Of a stretch of 64,000 bases of DNA, positions 1 to 9,157 are shown one piece after another. This DNA comes from Algibacter amylolyticus (GTDB taxonomy: Bacteria > Bacteroidota > Bacteroidia > Flavobacteriales > Flavobacteriaceae), in NCBI RefSeq assembly GCF_014202225.1, contig NZ_JACHGE010000004.1, positions 124,001 to 188,000 on the forward strand, in the 5' to 3' direction. Under the pieces are notes generated by a model. That model was not told the origin of the DNA. It ran no database searches and saw only the letters and a program-made list of their open reading frames with translations. The translations under genes were made by a program, and so were the position numbers. The number at the start of each line of letters is the position of its first letter. Position 1 is the stretch's first letter.

Positions 1-736
1 ATGCGAAATCTCTAATCCAAACTGTTGTATCAGGATAAATTTCTAATTCTTCTTTTATAATAACATCACTACGCTTAACACCTCTATTTCTCGCAGCCTC
101 TTGAATATCCATGTGGCTGTATTGGAATTTAAATTTAGTAACATCCCATGTACGTTGCCCATTGTAAGACTCTTCTAAAGGTAAATACATGGTATCCATA
201 ACCTCGGCATAGTATTCGTCTAAATACTCTGAAGTATCAAAGATTAAATCAATGTCTTTATTAATTTTTCTGCCTTCGTAGCCTGTTGGCCCTAAACCAG
301 TATAATTGTCATACATGTATTTTTCGTAAACAGACATGTTTTCTGGGTCTGCATCACTAAATGCAAATTCGCCAATAGTACCTTCATCCGCCTGAGTTAA
401 ACCCACTTCGTCTGCTAATACGGCTAGTTTCATTCTAACGATAGAATCTCTTACCCAGTTTACAAACTGACGGTACTCGCTGTTTGTAATTTCTGTAGCA
501 TCCATGTAAATGGCTCTAACAGTAACAGTTTTAGAAGGAGCATCCTGCACTCCTGCAAGATCATCATCCGCCTTACCCATTATAAATGCGCCTCCAGGAA
601 TTAGCTCCATGCCAAAAGGCTTCTCTGGATGCCACTTTTTTCCTTGAACACCAACTAGTTCGCCTCTATTTTTAGAGCCACAACTTGCTAACATTGCAAA
701 AACTGAGGTTAACAATATAAATTTCTTAATATTCAT
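1..736 (-). CDS. gldK: GldK, gliding motility / type IX secretion lipoprotein (5' part only)
   Basis: The reading frame starts at 736 and runs off the left edge after about 245 codons, so only the N-terminal part is present. It begins MNIKKFILLTSVFAMLASC, a lipoprotein signal with lipobox LASC, followed by a formylglycine-generating-enzyme-like (SUMF1) fold start with GMELIPGGAFIMGKADDD and an EITNSEYRQFV segment. This matches GldK, the outer-membrane lipoprotein that forms the ring of the type IX secretion and gliding machine with GldN. In known flavobacteria gldK is followed by gldL, gldM and gldN, which would lie left of this window. Upstream lie an arginase-fold gene and topA, the usual neighbours. 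Confident from sequence and context; the C-terminus cannot be judged. Confidence 0.9.
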   Translation of the reverse strand, partial: MNIKKFILLTSVFAMLASCGSKNRGELVGVQGKKWHPEKPFGMELIPGGAFIMGKADDDLAGVQDAPSKTVTVRAIYMDATEITNSEYRQFVNWVRDSIVRMKLAVLADEVGLTQADEGTIGEFAFSDADPENMSVYEKYMYDNYTGLGPTGYEGRKINKDIDLIFDTSEYLDEYYAEVMDTMYLPLEESYNGQRTWDVTKFKFQYSHMDIQEAARNRGVKRSDVIIKEELEIYPDTTVWIRDFA

Positions 737-894
737 AGAAAACTTGAGGTTAATTATTTTAAGCTTCATTATTGAGAGCGTAAACATATTTATATATTTT
801 TAATAAAACAACTTTTTATCCAAAAAAATAACATTTCGTCGTAAAAATTCAGCTTTTAAACGATGAAATTGGTATTTCAACTAAATTCTATTCT

Positions 895-2061
895 TTAAAC
901 GCTATTCTTTTTTAATGCTTTATACCACCTGTCTGGCAATTCATTGTTACAGGCGTCAAGATAATCTTGGTGCATGCATGGTAATAACGTATGTCTTTTT
1001 AATTTATTATTAACATTTGATAAAAAAGGAATTTCAATCCACCATCTACCGGTTTTATTACTCTTGTAAAAAATCAATTCCTCTGATTCGACTAAAGTAA
1101 TGTATTTTTGATAATTACTATCCTCTGAAAAATCATCATCATTAACACGATAGTTTACCCCTTCAACAAAATACCATAACATTTGAGCTACCAACATTGA
1201 GGTAAGCTCATCGTCCTTGGACGGCCTATATTCATAAATACCAAACGAAGATACTTTATTACTTATGCCCGCATATCGCGCTATAGCACATATTTCTTTA
1301 CCATCTAAACCGTTTGGCGAATATTTTTGTTTTGCACTTACTTCCGATCCTTTTACCGAAGATAAGTCTATACTAACAATATTTGCATCTCTTAAAGCCG
1401 GCTCAACAACAGTAATATCGTTAGAAACGGTTCCGAGCCTATAAGACTCAAAATATAAGTTTTCCATCAAATCTATTTCTTCTTGCGAATTAAAATAGGT
1501 TTGATAACCAATGGTTGCATAGTTAAACAGGTTATAAGGCTGGTCCAATATTATTTTACCAACAAAGCTATTGTTTTTTATTGGTTTAGTGGAATCTCCT
1601 AAGTTAAATTGCGAATCTACATTTGCAATATTAACCATAGGGATTAAATTATCGTAAGCTCTATAATTAGCATAAGTTAAATCTTGCGATCCACCAAGTA
1701 TAATAGGAATCACTCCTTTTTTAACTAAAATAGTTATCGCTTCTCTTACAGCAAAATAAGTATCTTCTACACTTTCGCCTTTGTCAATATCGCCTAAATC
1801 TGCTATTGAAGTATTCCAACTACCCGGAAATAAGCTATAAAATGATCTTCTTATTTCGTTAAGATTAATTTCTTCGCCTATATAATTAATATCATTCCGA
1901 TTTTCTAAAACCCCTAAGATGGCTATTTTAACACCATCAAGATCTGGAATTCCATTTTGAACCGAATGAATTTTAATTTTACGACCAAGAGCTTGCGCAG
2001 ACAAAAGCTCGTTATGAGCTAGAACCGCATCTGAAACTGGAGTTAAAAAATTAAAATTCAT
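895..2061 (-). CDS. Arginase/formimidoylglutamase-fold protein, probably catalytically inactive
   Basis: This 388-residue protein has the layout of the ureohydrolase (arginase, formimidoylglutamase) family. The three metal-binding motifs can be located but are degraded. The GGGH motif reads GGSQ (126 is Gln, not His). The DAHFD motif reads DSQFN (Gln151 and Asn153 replace His and Asp). The SIDMDVLDP motif reads SIDLSSVKG (Ser234 replaces Asp). About four of the six manganese ligands are lost, so hydrolase activity looks unlikely. It ends about 160 bp upstream of gldK and starts 6 bp after topA, so it may be co-transcribed with one or both. Annotation pipelines would probably call it formimidoylglutamase; I would call it an arginase-fold pseudoenzyme of unknown role. 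Confidence 0.8.
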   Translation of the reverse strand: MNFNFLTPVSDAVLAHNELLSAQALGRKIKIHSVQNGIPDLDGVKIAILGVLENRNDINYIGEEINLNEIRRSFYSLFPGSWNTSIADLGDIDKGESVEDTYFAVREAITILVKKGVIPIILGGSQDLTYANYRAYDNLIPMVNIANVDSQFNLGDSTKPIKNNSFVGKIILDQPYNLFNYATIGYQTYFNSQEEIDLMENLYFESYRLGTVSNDITVVEPALRDANIVSIDLSSVKGSEVSAKQKYSPNGLDGKEICAIARYAGISNKVSSFGIYEYRPSKDDELTSMLVAQMLWYFVEGVNYRVNDDDFSEDSNYQKYITLVESEELIFYKSNKTGRWWIEIPFLSNVNNKLKRHTLLPCMHQDYLDACNNELPDRWYKALKKNSV

Positions 2062-2067
2062 TTATAT

Positions 2068-4587
2068 TTATTTCTTTTTTGCTGCTGGCTTCTTTTTAGC
2101 TGGTGCTTTCTTTTTAGCCGCAGGTTTTCTTGCTTTCTTTTTAGGCGTATTAGCTTCTATAATAGCTTTAGCCTCATCCAAGGTCATATCGGTAACATCA
2201 ACCGTTTTAGCCAACTCTACCTTCACTTTGCCTTTTAAAACATTATGGCGGCCCCAACGTGCTTTTTCAACGCGTATGCCTTCATCTTCCCAATTATGAA
2301 TAACCTTATCAATCTCTTTTTGAATTTTTGTTTCAATCAATTCAACAATTTCATCATCAGATAAATTATCCCAATCGTATTTTTTGTTTACGTTAATAAA
2401 CATATTGTTCCATTTTATAAATGGTCCAAAACGTCCTTTTCCTTTTTGTACTGGTAAATCTTTGTACATGTAAATTGGAGCATCTGCTTTTTGCTTTTCT
2501 TTAATTAAAACAATAGCATCGTCTAACTCTACACTTAAAGGATCTGTACCTCTAGGAAGCGATACATAAGCTTCTCCAAACTTTACATAAGGTCCAAAAC
2601 GTCCATTATTAACGGTAACTTCCTCATCTTCAAATTTACCTAGAGTTTTAGGAAGCTGGAACAAATCCATAGCTTCTTCATAGGTAATTGTATTTAGCTG
2701 TTGGTCTGGACTTAAACTAGCAAATTGCGGTTTCTCCTCATCATCAACAGTACCTATTTGTACCATTGGACCGAACTTACCTAAACGCACACTTACACGT
2801 TTTCCCGTTTTAGGATCTTCTCCTAAAATACGTTCTCCAGATTCTCTATCGGCATTTTCCTTAACATCCTCAACAACAGGATGAAACTCCTTGTAAAAAG
2901 ACTTCATCATTTCTGTCCAATCTACATTTCCTTCGGCTATTTCATCAAAATCGGCTTCTACCTTAGCAGTAAAATTATAATCTAAAATAGCGTCAAAATG
3001 ATTTACCAAAAAGTCGGTTACAATTATTCCAATATCAGTTGGCACCAACTTCCCTTTATCTGACCCTACTTTTTCGCTTAAAGTCACATCTTTAACAGTT
3101 CCCTCTTGCAAAGTAAGCTGAGCGTAACTTCTCTCAACACCTTCAACAGTACCTTTTTCAACATAATTTCTGTTTTGAATAGTCGAAATAGTTGGTGCGT
3201 AAGTAGACGGACGACCAATACCTAACTCTTCTAGCTTTTTAACTAAAGAAGCCTCGGTATATCTTGCTGGCGGACGCGTATAACGCTCTGTTGCCGATAT
3301 ATAATTATTAAGCAATGTCTCGTTAGTTTTCATTGCTGGAAGCATACCATCTTGCTCTACATCTTCATCATCGGTACCTTCTAAATACACTTTTAAAAAG
3401 CCATCGAAAGTAATTACTTCTCCATTGGCTGTAAATGTTTCTTTATGCGTTGAAGCACTAATTTTAACATTAGTTCTTTCCAATTCGGCCTCACTCATTT
3501 GAGAGGCAATGGCACGTTTCCAGATTAAATCGTATAAACGCGCTTGATCTCTATCTATATTTACAGAGTGCGTTGCAAAATTGGTTGGACGGATAGCCTC
3601 ATGCGCCTCTTGAGCACCTTTAGCTTTACCTTTATAATTTCTTGGTTTACTATAAGAATCGCCATAAGCATTAATAATTTCTGCTTCGGCTCCTTTTTTA
3701 GCTTCGTCTGATAGATTTACACTATCCGTTCTCATATAAGTAATTAAACCGGCTTCGTATAGGCGTTGCGCCATGGTCATGGTTTTACTTACTGAAAAAT
3801 ATAACTTTCTTGACGCTTCCTGTTGTAACGTTGACGTTGTAAACGGTGCAGCAGGCGATTTTTTTGCTGGTTTTTTAGTTAAATCGGCAACCTTAAAATC
3901 GGCTGAAGCGTTTTGCTCTAAGAATTTTTTAGCTTCGGCTTTCGTAGAAAAATTCTTTGGAAGCTTAGCTTTAAACGTTTGCCCATCTTCATTAGAAAAT
4001 TCTGCATCTATTCTATATGAACCTTCTGGAGTAAACCCTTGAATGTCACGTTCCTTTTCAACAATTAATCTCACAGATACAGATTGTACACGACCTGCAG
4101 ATAAACCACCTTTTACTTTTCTCCAAAGTACTGGCGATAACTCGTAACCTACTATTCTATCTAAAACACGACGCGCTTGTTGTGCATCTACCAAATCGTA
4201 ATCAATACTTCTTGGGTTTTCAATAGCTTTTAAAATAGCTCCTTTAGTAATTTCATGAAAAACAATACGTTTCGTCTTGTCTTTATCCAGTTTTAAAGTT
4301 TCGGCTAAATGCCACGCAATAGCCTCACCCTCGCGATCCTCATCACTTGCTAACCAAACCATGTCGGCTTTTTTAGCTAAGTCCTTCAGTTTTTTAACAA
4401 CTGCTTTTTTATCTTTAGAAACTTCGTATTTGGGTTTAAAATCACCATCAACATCAACCCCTAATTCCTTGGAAGGTAAATCGGCAATATGCCCGAAACT
4501 AGATTCTACTTTAAAATCTTTTCCTAAAAATTTTTCAATGGTTTTTGCCTTTGCAGGTGACTCCACTATCACTAAATTCTTCGCCAT
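2068..4587 (-). CDS. topA: DNA topoisomerase I (type IA)
   Basis: This 839-residue protein relaxes negative supercoils by single-strand passage. The N-terminal Toprim domain begins KNLVIVESPAKAKTIEKFLG and carries the acidic metal-binding motif SDEDREGEA at 81-89. The catalytic tyrosine is Tyr284 in LITYMRTDS. Instead of Cys4 zinc fingers the C-terminal third has four short repeats of the GKFGPMVQIG / GRFGPYVKFG / GRFGPFIKWN / ARWGRHNVL type (topoisomerase C-terminal repeats). It ends in a Lys/Ala/Pro-rich tail that probably contacts DNA or RNA polymerase. An exact Bacteroidota -7 box (TACATTTG on the minus strand, 4607-4614) lies about 20 bp before the start codon. Length and motifs are normal for Bacteroidota TopA. 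Confidence 0.98.
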   Translation of the reverse strand: MAKNLVIVESPAKAKTIEKFLGKDFKVESSFGHIADLPSKELGVDVDGDFKPKYEVSKDKKAVVKKLKDLAKKADMVWLASDEDREGEAIAWHLAETLKLDKDKTKRIVFHEITKGAILKAIENPRSIDYDLVDAQQARRVLDRIVGYELSPVLWRKVKGGLSAGRVQSVSVRLIVEKERDIQGFTPEGSYRIDAEFSNEDGQTFKAKLPKNFSTKAEAKKFLEQNASADFKVADLTKKPAKKSPAAPFTTSTLQQEASRKLYFSVSKTMTMAQRLYEAGLITYMRTDSVNLSDEAKKGAEAEIINAYGDSYSKPRNYKGKAKGAQEAHEAIRPTNFATHSVNIDRDQARLYDLIWKRAIASQMSEAELERTNVKISASTHKETFTANGEVITFDGFLKVYLEGTDDEDVEQDGMLPAMKTNETLLNNYISATERYTRPPARYTEASLVKKLEELGIGRPSTYAPTISTIQNRNYVEKGTVEGVERSYAQLTLQEGTVKDVTLSEKVGSDKGKLVPTDIGIIVTDFLVNHFDAILDYNFTAKVEADFDEIAEGNVDWTEMMKSFYKEFHPVVEDVKENADRESGERILGEDPKTGKRVSVRLGKFGPMVQIGTVDDEEKPQFASLSPDQQLNTITYEEAMDLFQLPKTLGKFEDEEVTVNNGRFGPYVKFGEAYVSLPRGTDPLSVELDDAIVLIKEKQKADAPIYMYKDLPVQKGKGRFGPFIKWNNMFINVNKKYDWDNLSDDEIVELIETKIQKEIDKVIHNWEDEGIRVEKARWGRHNVLKGKVKVELAKTVDVTDMTLDEAKAIIEANTPKKKARKPAAKKKAPAKKKPAAKKK

Positions 4588-4606
4588 ACTTCATTTTTTG
4601 AAGCTA

Positions 4607-4614
4607 CAAATGTA
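4607..4614 (-). promoter_or_regulatory. Candidate -7 promoter box of topA
   Basis: On the minus strand this reads TACATTTG, an exact TAnnTTTG box, 20 bp before the topA ATG. No clear TTTG -33 element is at the usual distance, so this is a partial match. Confidence 0.4.
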
Positions 4615-4669
4615 TATCAAAAAAAGTTTACCTGTAGCATTTTATGGATTAACTGTGTATTATCGAAAC

Positions 4670-4708
4670 AAAAAAACCTGATTTAAACATAGTAAAATCA
4701 GGCTTTTT
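4670..4708 (-). terminator. Intrinsic terminator after the membrane-protein gene
   Basis: On the minus strand CCTGATTT (complement of 4695-4702) pairs with AAATCAGG (complement of 4677-4684) around a 10-base loop and is followed by a run of seven T. It lies just past the stop codon of the gene at 4731-5516 and separates it from topA. Confidence 0.8.
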
Positions 4709-4730
4709 CCTATAAACAAATTTATTTTTT

Positions 4731-5516
4731 TTATTCTATTGTTGTAGTTCCTATTTCATCAATAGCACTATGCTCATCAAATCCTATTACATTTTTATAA
4801 ATCAAATATACAGGATGATAAGTAAAAGCGGTTGTAAACAACAACCCAACACCACATAATAAATACCCTACTATGTTAGCTAACAATGCCGAAACAATTA
4901 TTAAACCAAATGAAATAAGCCATTTTTTTGTTCCTAATTTAAAACTTGCCTTTATAATTTCGCCTACCGTTAAATCTGGATTAAAAGCAAAAAACACTGC
5001 AAAAAATGATAATGGCACCATGGCATATAATAAAGGTATATAACAAAGTAACGCCGATGGTATAGCAATTCCTATTGTAGCAAGCGTAATCATAAACGTT
5101 TTCCCTAAATATTGCTTCTTAACAAAATAGAAAAAATCTGGAGTTACCACTTGCTCGTTATTATCAAGTTTTCTCATTATTCTGTAAAAACCAGCATTAA
5201 TAGCAAACGTTACAGAGCCTAAAACAAGTACTGCAACTATAATAAACAATATGTATAAGGCAGACATACCGGCAAAGAAACCTTCCATGCCACTGCTATC
5301 TGCATAACCGTTTTCTTGCTGTGCTATAACCATACCTATTAATGGTATATAAAACACAATAATTAAAGGCAACATAATTAACATGGTAAACAAAAGCATT
5401 AAAAACCCTTGTAACCACGTTTTTTTAAATAACTCGATAGATTCACTAAAAATAATCCCAAAATCTAGATCTTTAGCCTGTTCAATTTTACCTAAAAGCG
5501 TATCAATAACATTCAT
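4731..5516 (-). CDS. Multi-pass membrane protein, unknown function
   Basis: This 261-residue protein has a short soluble N-terminus and about five or six hydrophobic segments (roughly residues 35-62, 85-115, 140-180 and 195-230), with small Gly/Ala-rich turns. The N-terminal stretch IIFSESIELFKKTWLQGF is the kind seen in Bacteroidota membrane proteins related to the DUF4013 / glycerophosphodiesterase membrane-domain group. No catalytic motif is visible. It is a single-gene unit with its own downstream terminator, lying between topA and an LVIVD lipoprotein gene on the same strand. The identity of the family is a guess from architecture; the membrane location is well supported. Confidence 0.7.
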   Translation of the reverse strand: MNVIDTLLGKIEQAKDLDFGIIFSESIELFKKTWLQGFLMLLFTMLIMLPLIIVFYIPLIGMVIAQQENGYADSSGMEGFFAGMSALYILFIIVAVLVLGSVTFAINAGFYRIMRKLDNNEQVVTPDFFYFVKKQYLGKTFMITLATIGIAIPSALLCYIPLLYAMVPLSFFAVFFAFNPDLTVGEIIKASFKLGTKKWLISFGLIIVSALLANIVGYLLCGVGLLFTTAFTYHPVYLIYKNVIGFDEHSAIDEIGTTTIE

Positions 5517-5581
5517 ACTATAATAATTTGGTTAGAAAAACTGTAAGTATATTAACTTACAAACAAGTTGCAATTATACAT

Positions 5582-5607
5582 AAAAAAATCTGCCCGTAAG
5601 CAGATTT
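5582..5607 (-). terminator. Intrinsic terminator after the LVIVD lipoprotein gene
   Basis: On the minus strand AAATCTGC pairs with GCAGATTT around a 6-base loop and is followed by a T run. It lies about 20 bp past the stop of the gene at 5627-6859. Confidence 0.75.
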
Positions 5608-5626
5608 GAAACAACATTTATTTAGC

Positions 5627-6859
5627 TTAGTTTAGTTTGAAAGCGCTAATTAAATTAACATCGTTTTCTTTATATTCATATTGATAGAGTGTGTTATCGC
5701 CAATCATTAGCAAGCTTTCTTCCAAAGGAATAACATCTTTAGCCTGTACATTTTTTAAAGTTTTTACCAACACCAAATCTTTAGGGCTTTCTCTATTAAA
5801 TAGTTTTAAACCCGCCGTACCATCGCACACATAAAGCATATTTTCCTTTACTCCCAAACCATAAGGGTTCTCTAAGGTATAGCGTTGCGCTAATGTAGGT
5901 GTTGTTTTATCGCTAATATCGATAACCTCTAGCACACTTTCCAGTTGTCCACAAGCATTACCGCCACGTAGCGTTACATAAGCATAGTCGCCATCTACAA
6001 CAACCGGATCGCAACCTTCCCAATGCGTAAACTCCGAAACATACTCAGGCAAATTCGGGTTATCCAAACTATAAATATACATACCATTCGTACTACCTAA
6101 ATACAAATACCCATCGGCCTGAAACATAGTTTCTATATTCCATCCCGCATACGTGGTATTTTCAAGGACTGGTTCTTTTAAATTCTGAATATTAAAAATA
6201 GACATTTCATAATTACCAACCGCATACAAGTACTTATTTACAATTTGAAAACGCGCTAAGGAACCACCTACACCCGTTACAGACTCCACATTAGAAGCTA
6301 ACACATCGCCATCAAAAAACATAACATCTGTGTTTTTTTTACGACGCTCGGTGGCCAAAGTCCATCCTACAATTATATCTTCATTATAATCAAACTTACC
6401 ATAATCTACAACTTGAGCTTCAACAGGAACAGCGTAATCATAAACATTAAACACATCTTCCAACCGTTCAACAAACTCAACATTATTAATATCCCTAATA
6501 TCAAAAACAACCAAATCGGTTGCACTATCGGCATATAAAAACCCATCCTTAACCGAGATATCCTCGTTACCAGGGATTTTAATAAATTTTATAGCTTCAG
6601 GTAACTCGGGGTTTGAGTTATCAATAATATGAATTCCATTATCTACATCGCCAATAAAAATATAATTTCGATACACATAAATTTTACCAACCGCCTCAAT
6701 ACTTTTAGGCGCATCAATTTTTACGGCGCTCCTAAAAGCAGTCTTACTCATTAATTGCGGCGTTGCAACTTGTACAAACTCATAATCGTCGTCGTCATTA
6801 TTATCACAAGACCAAACAGAAACAAGCAGAGATAATAGTAAAAGGTACTTAAATTTCAT
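5627..6859 (-). CDS. LVIVD-repeat lipoprotein (beta-propeller type)
   Basis: I place the start at 6859, giving 410 residues, because the protein then begins MKFKYLLLLSLLVSVWSC, a lipoprotein signal with Cys at 18, followed by the acidic DNNDDDD stretch common in exported Bacteroidota lipoproteins. A longer in-frame start at 6934 would put 25 extra hydrophobic residues before it. The body holds repeated blocks such as GIHIIDNSNPELPE, GMYIYSLDNPNLPEY and VLEVIDISDKTTPTLA, the LVIVD repeat (a beta-propeller blade). Such proteins are cell-surface or periplasmic, with unknown ligands. A terminator follows; the upstream gap holds repeat copy A. Confidence 0.85.
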   Translation of the reverse strand: MKFKYLLLLSLLVSVWSCDNNDDDDYEFVQVATPQLMSKTAFRSAVKIDAPKSIEAVGKIYVYRNYIFIGDVDNGIHIIDNSNPELPEAIKFIKIPGNEDISVKDGFLYADSATDLVVFDIRDINNVEFVERLEDVFNVYDYAVPVEAQVVDYGKFDYNEDIIVGWTLATERRKKNTDVMFFDGDVLASNVESVTGVGGSLARFQIVNKYLYAVGNYEMSIFNIQNLKEPVLENTTYAGWNIETMFQADGYLYLGSTNGMYIYSLDNPNLPEYVSEFTHWEGCDPVVVDGDYAYVTLRGGNACGQLESVLEVIDISDKTTPTLAQRYTLENPYGLGVKENMLYVCDGTAGLKLFNRESPKDLVLVKTLKNVQAKDVIPLEESLLMIGDNTLYQYEYKENDVNLISAFKLN

Positions 6860-6928
6860 AAACAAGGTGTTTTTAATAAAGATGTAAAAACATAAAAAGG
6901 TTGCGTATATAATATAAGTTTTTTTATA

Positions 6929-7039
6929 GCGCAACCCAAAAGGGTCGGGCTAAAAGCCTGTCTTGAGCTTAGTCGAAAGGTTGCAAGTCCTCGCACCTTC
7001 TTCGTCGGGCTGTGGGCTATCCAATACTATCCCTTGCGC
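6929..7039 (+). repeat. Structured dispersed repeat, copy A (divergent ends, internal insertion)
   Basis: This 111 bp copy has the family core AGGGTCGGGCT and the TGCAAGTCCTCGCAC ... CGTCGGGCTGTGGGCT arm shared with copies E and G. Its ends are GCGCAA and TTGCGC rather than GCGTTA and TAACGC, but they are still exact inverted complements. It also has about 23 extra bases (near 6954-6980, including TTGAGCTTAGTCGAAAGG) that the other copies lack. It lies between the divergent LVIVD lipoprotein and miaB genes. Confidence 0.85.
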
Positions 7040-7120
7040 GCTTACTCAAAACCGCTTAACACAACCCAACAAAACTTAAAAAATCACAGTTCAAAATAAG
7101 ATATAAAATCAAACTGCCAC

Positions 7121-7153
7121 TTTGTCACTAAATGTAAATTTATTGTATCTTTG
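7121..7153 (+). promoter_or_regulatory. Bacteroidota-type promoter of miaB
   Basis: TTTG at 7121-7124 and TATCTTTG at 7146-7153 are separated by 21 bases. This fits the Bacteroidota primary-sigma consensus (-33 TTTG, -7 TAnnTTTG). The miaB start follows 36 bp downstream. Confidence 0.65.
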
Positions 7154-7188
7154 CATACTTATTGACCCGGTAGAAATATCGACACACT

Positions 7189-8637
7189 ATGGAAAAGACA
7201 ATAGACGAAAATAAACAAGGCCAATCTTTAGTTATAGACAAAAAAGAAGGCAACAAACGTAAACTTTTTATCGAGAGCTACGGTTGCGCCATGAATTTTA
7301 GCGACAGCGAAATTGTTGCATCTATAATGGCTAATCAAGGTTTTAACACCACACAAAACCTAGAAGAAGCCGATTTGGTTCTAGTAAACACCTGCTCTAT
7401 TCGCGATAAAGCAGAACAAACCGTACGTAAACGCCTTGAAAAATATAACGCAGTAAAACGCGACCATAACCCAAACATGAAAGTTGGTGTATTAGGTTGT
7501 ATGGCCGAACGCTTAAAAACTAAATTTCTTGAAGAAGAAAAAATAGTAGACCTAGTAGTTGGACCAGACGCCTACAAAGATTTACCAAACCTTCTTGCCG
7601 AGGTAGACGAAGGTAGAGATGCTATAAACGTTATCCTATCTAAAGAAGAAACCTATGGAGATATATCGCCGGTGCGTTTAAACACCAACGGCGTTTCTGC
7701 ATTTGTATCCATTACTCGTGGCTGCGATAATATGTGTACTTTTTGTGTGGTACCTTTTACTCGCGGTAGAGAACGTAGTAGAGATCCACAAAGTATTATT
7801 GAAGAAGTTAACGACCTTTGGAGCAGAGGTTACAAAGACATTACTCTACTTGGGCAAAATGTAGATAGCTATTTATGGTATGGTGGCGGCCTTAAAAAAG
7901 ATTTCGAAAAAGCCAGCGATATGCAAAAAGCAACTTCGGTAAATTTTTCTAACCTATTAGAAATCTGTGCCAAAGCACAACCTAAAATGCGTATTCGTTT
8001 TTCAACATCAAACCCTCAAGATTTAACTTTAGATGTGGTTAAAACCATGGCTAAATATCAAAACATCTGTAACCATATTCATTTACCCGTGCAAAGTGGA
8101 AGTAATCGTATTCTTAAAGAAATGAATCGCTTACATACCCGAGAAGAGTATATGGAATTAATTGATAACATTAGAGAAATCATACCTAATTGCACCATCA
8201 GTCAAGATATGATTGTCGGATTCCCAACCGAAACTGAAGATGATTTTCAAGATACTATTTCCTTAATGAAATACGTAAAATATAATTTTGGTTACATGTA
8301 TAAATATTCTGAACGCCCAGGAACTATGGCTGGCAGAAATATGAAAGATGATGTTCCAGAGGATACAAAAAAACGTAGACTACAAGATATTGTAGACTTG
8401 CAGCGTATTCACAGCGAAATTAAAACCAAAGAATGGTTGGGTAAAACAGTTGAAGTACTTATTGAAAAGGAATCTAAAAAATCAGATCAGCAATGGTCTG
8501 GTCGTACCTCAGAAAGTATTGTATGTGTATTCCCAAAAGGCCATTATAAAGTAGGCGATTTTGTAAATGTAAAAGTTACTAACTGTACAAGTGCAACGCT
8601 TATTGGAGAAGCTGTAGGGTTCTCACAAAACACTTAA
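7189..8637 (+). CDS. miaB: tRNA-2-methylthio-N6-dimethylallyladenosine synthase MiaB
   Basis: This 482-residue radical-SAM methylthiotransferase adds the 2-methylthio group to i6A37 in tRNAs reading UNN codons. The N-terminal UPF0004 domain has its three cluster cysteines in YGCAMN, NTCSIRD and LGCMAERL. The radical-SAM motif is GCDNMCTFC with the following RGRERSR. A TRAM RNA-binding domain fills the last 65 residues or so (GRTSESIVCVFP ... VKVTNCTSATLIGEA). A 20-residue polar N-terminal extension precedes the conserved core. It starts the block miaB, small exported protein, sigma-54 activator, lptE, TPR-like gene, secG. Confidence 0.98.
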   Translation: MEKTIDENKQGQSLVIDKKEGNKRKLFIESYGCAMNFSDSEIVASIMANQGFNTTQNLEEADLVLVNTCSIRDKAEQTVRKRLEKYNAVKRDHNPNMKVGVLGCMAERLKTKFLEEEKIVDLVVGPDAYKDLPNLLAEVDEGRDAINVILSKEETYGDISPVRLNTNGVSAFVSITRGCDNMCTFCVVPFTRGRERSRDPQSIIEEVNDLWSRGYKDITLLGQNVDSYLWYGGGLKKDFEKASDMQKATSVNFSNLLEICAKAQPKMRIRFSTSNPQDLTLDVVKTMAKYQNICNHIHLPVQSGSNRILKEMNRLHTREEYMELIDNIREIIPNCTISQDMIVGFPTETEDDFQDTISLMKYVKYNFGYMYKYSERPGTMAGRNMKDDVPEDTKKRRLQDIVDLQRIHSEIKTKEWLGKTVEVLIEKESKKSDQQWSGRTSESIVCVFPKGHYKVGDFVNVKVTNCTSATLIGEAVGFSQNT

Positions 8638-8648
8638 ATGTATTATGT

Positions 8649-9125
8649 ATGAGTAAAAGTATAGTGTTATTCTTAGGGTTTGCATTTGTATTATCAACTA
8701 ATTACGCTCAAGTTAACCTAGAGCTAAACACGGTTAACACCAATTACCTTGCAATTACTAACACTATAAAAGTTAAAACTCTAGCATCTAACCTTTCTTT
8801 TAATTCTAATAAACTTATAAATTTATTAAATAAAAAATTTGGTCTATTTAACGAAGCATCAAAAGGTAAATTAGGAGTAACCTACTTATGGAAAAATATA
8901 GCCCTAAAAAATATAAATACCGAAGGTGGTACTTTGATTATATACGATTCACATTATGATAAAAAACAAGAACATCTAAATGGTAAAATCACTCATATCA
9001 AAATACCAATTGTAAATATTTACATATTAGACATGAACAATAAAAACATTTTAGATTCAAATAAAAACGAAACTAAAATGACAAAATATTTTAAAAAGCT
9101 TATTAAGAAAGCAAGTAAAAATTAA
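8649..9125 (+). CDS. Small exported protein, unknown
   Basis: This 158-residue protein starts 12 bp after miaB and is probably in its transcript. It opens with a signal peptide (MSKSIVLFLGFAFVLSTNYAQ), cleaved around the AQ site. The mature part is lysine- and asparagine-rich, with predicted beta segments and no cysteine. I recognise no family. It may be specific to this lineage, as the flanking miaB and sigma-54 activator genes are otherwise a common pair. Confidence 0.7.
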   Translation: MSKSIVLFLGFAFVLSTNYAQVNLELNTVNTNYLAITNTIKVKTLASNLSFNSNKLINLLNKKFGLFNEASKGKLGVTYLWKNIALKNINTEGGTLIIYDSHYDKKQEHLNGKITHIKIPIVNIYILDMNNKNILDSNKNETKMTKYFKKLIKKASKN

Positions 9126-9157
9126 CTAAAAAGATTCCCATTTAATGGGTAATTATT

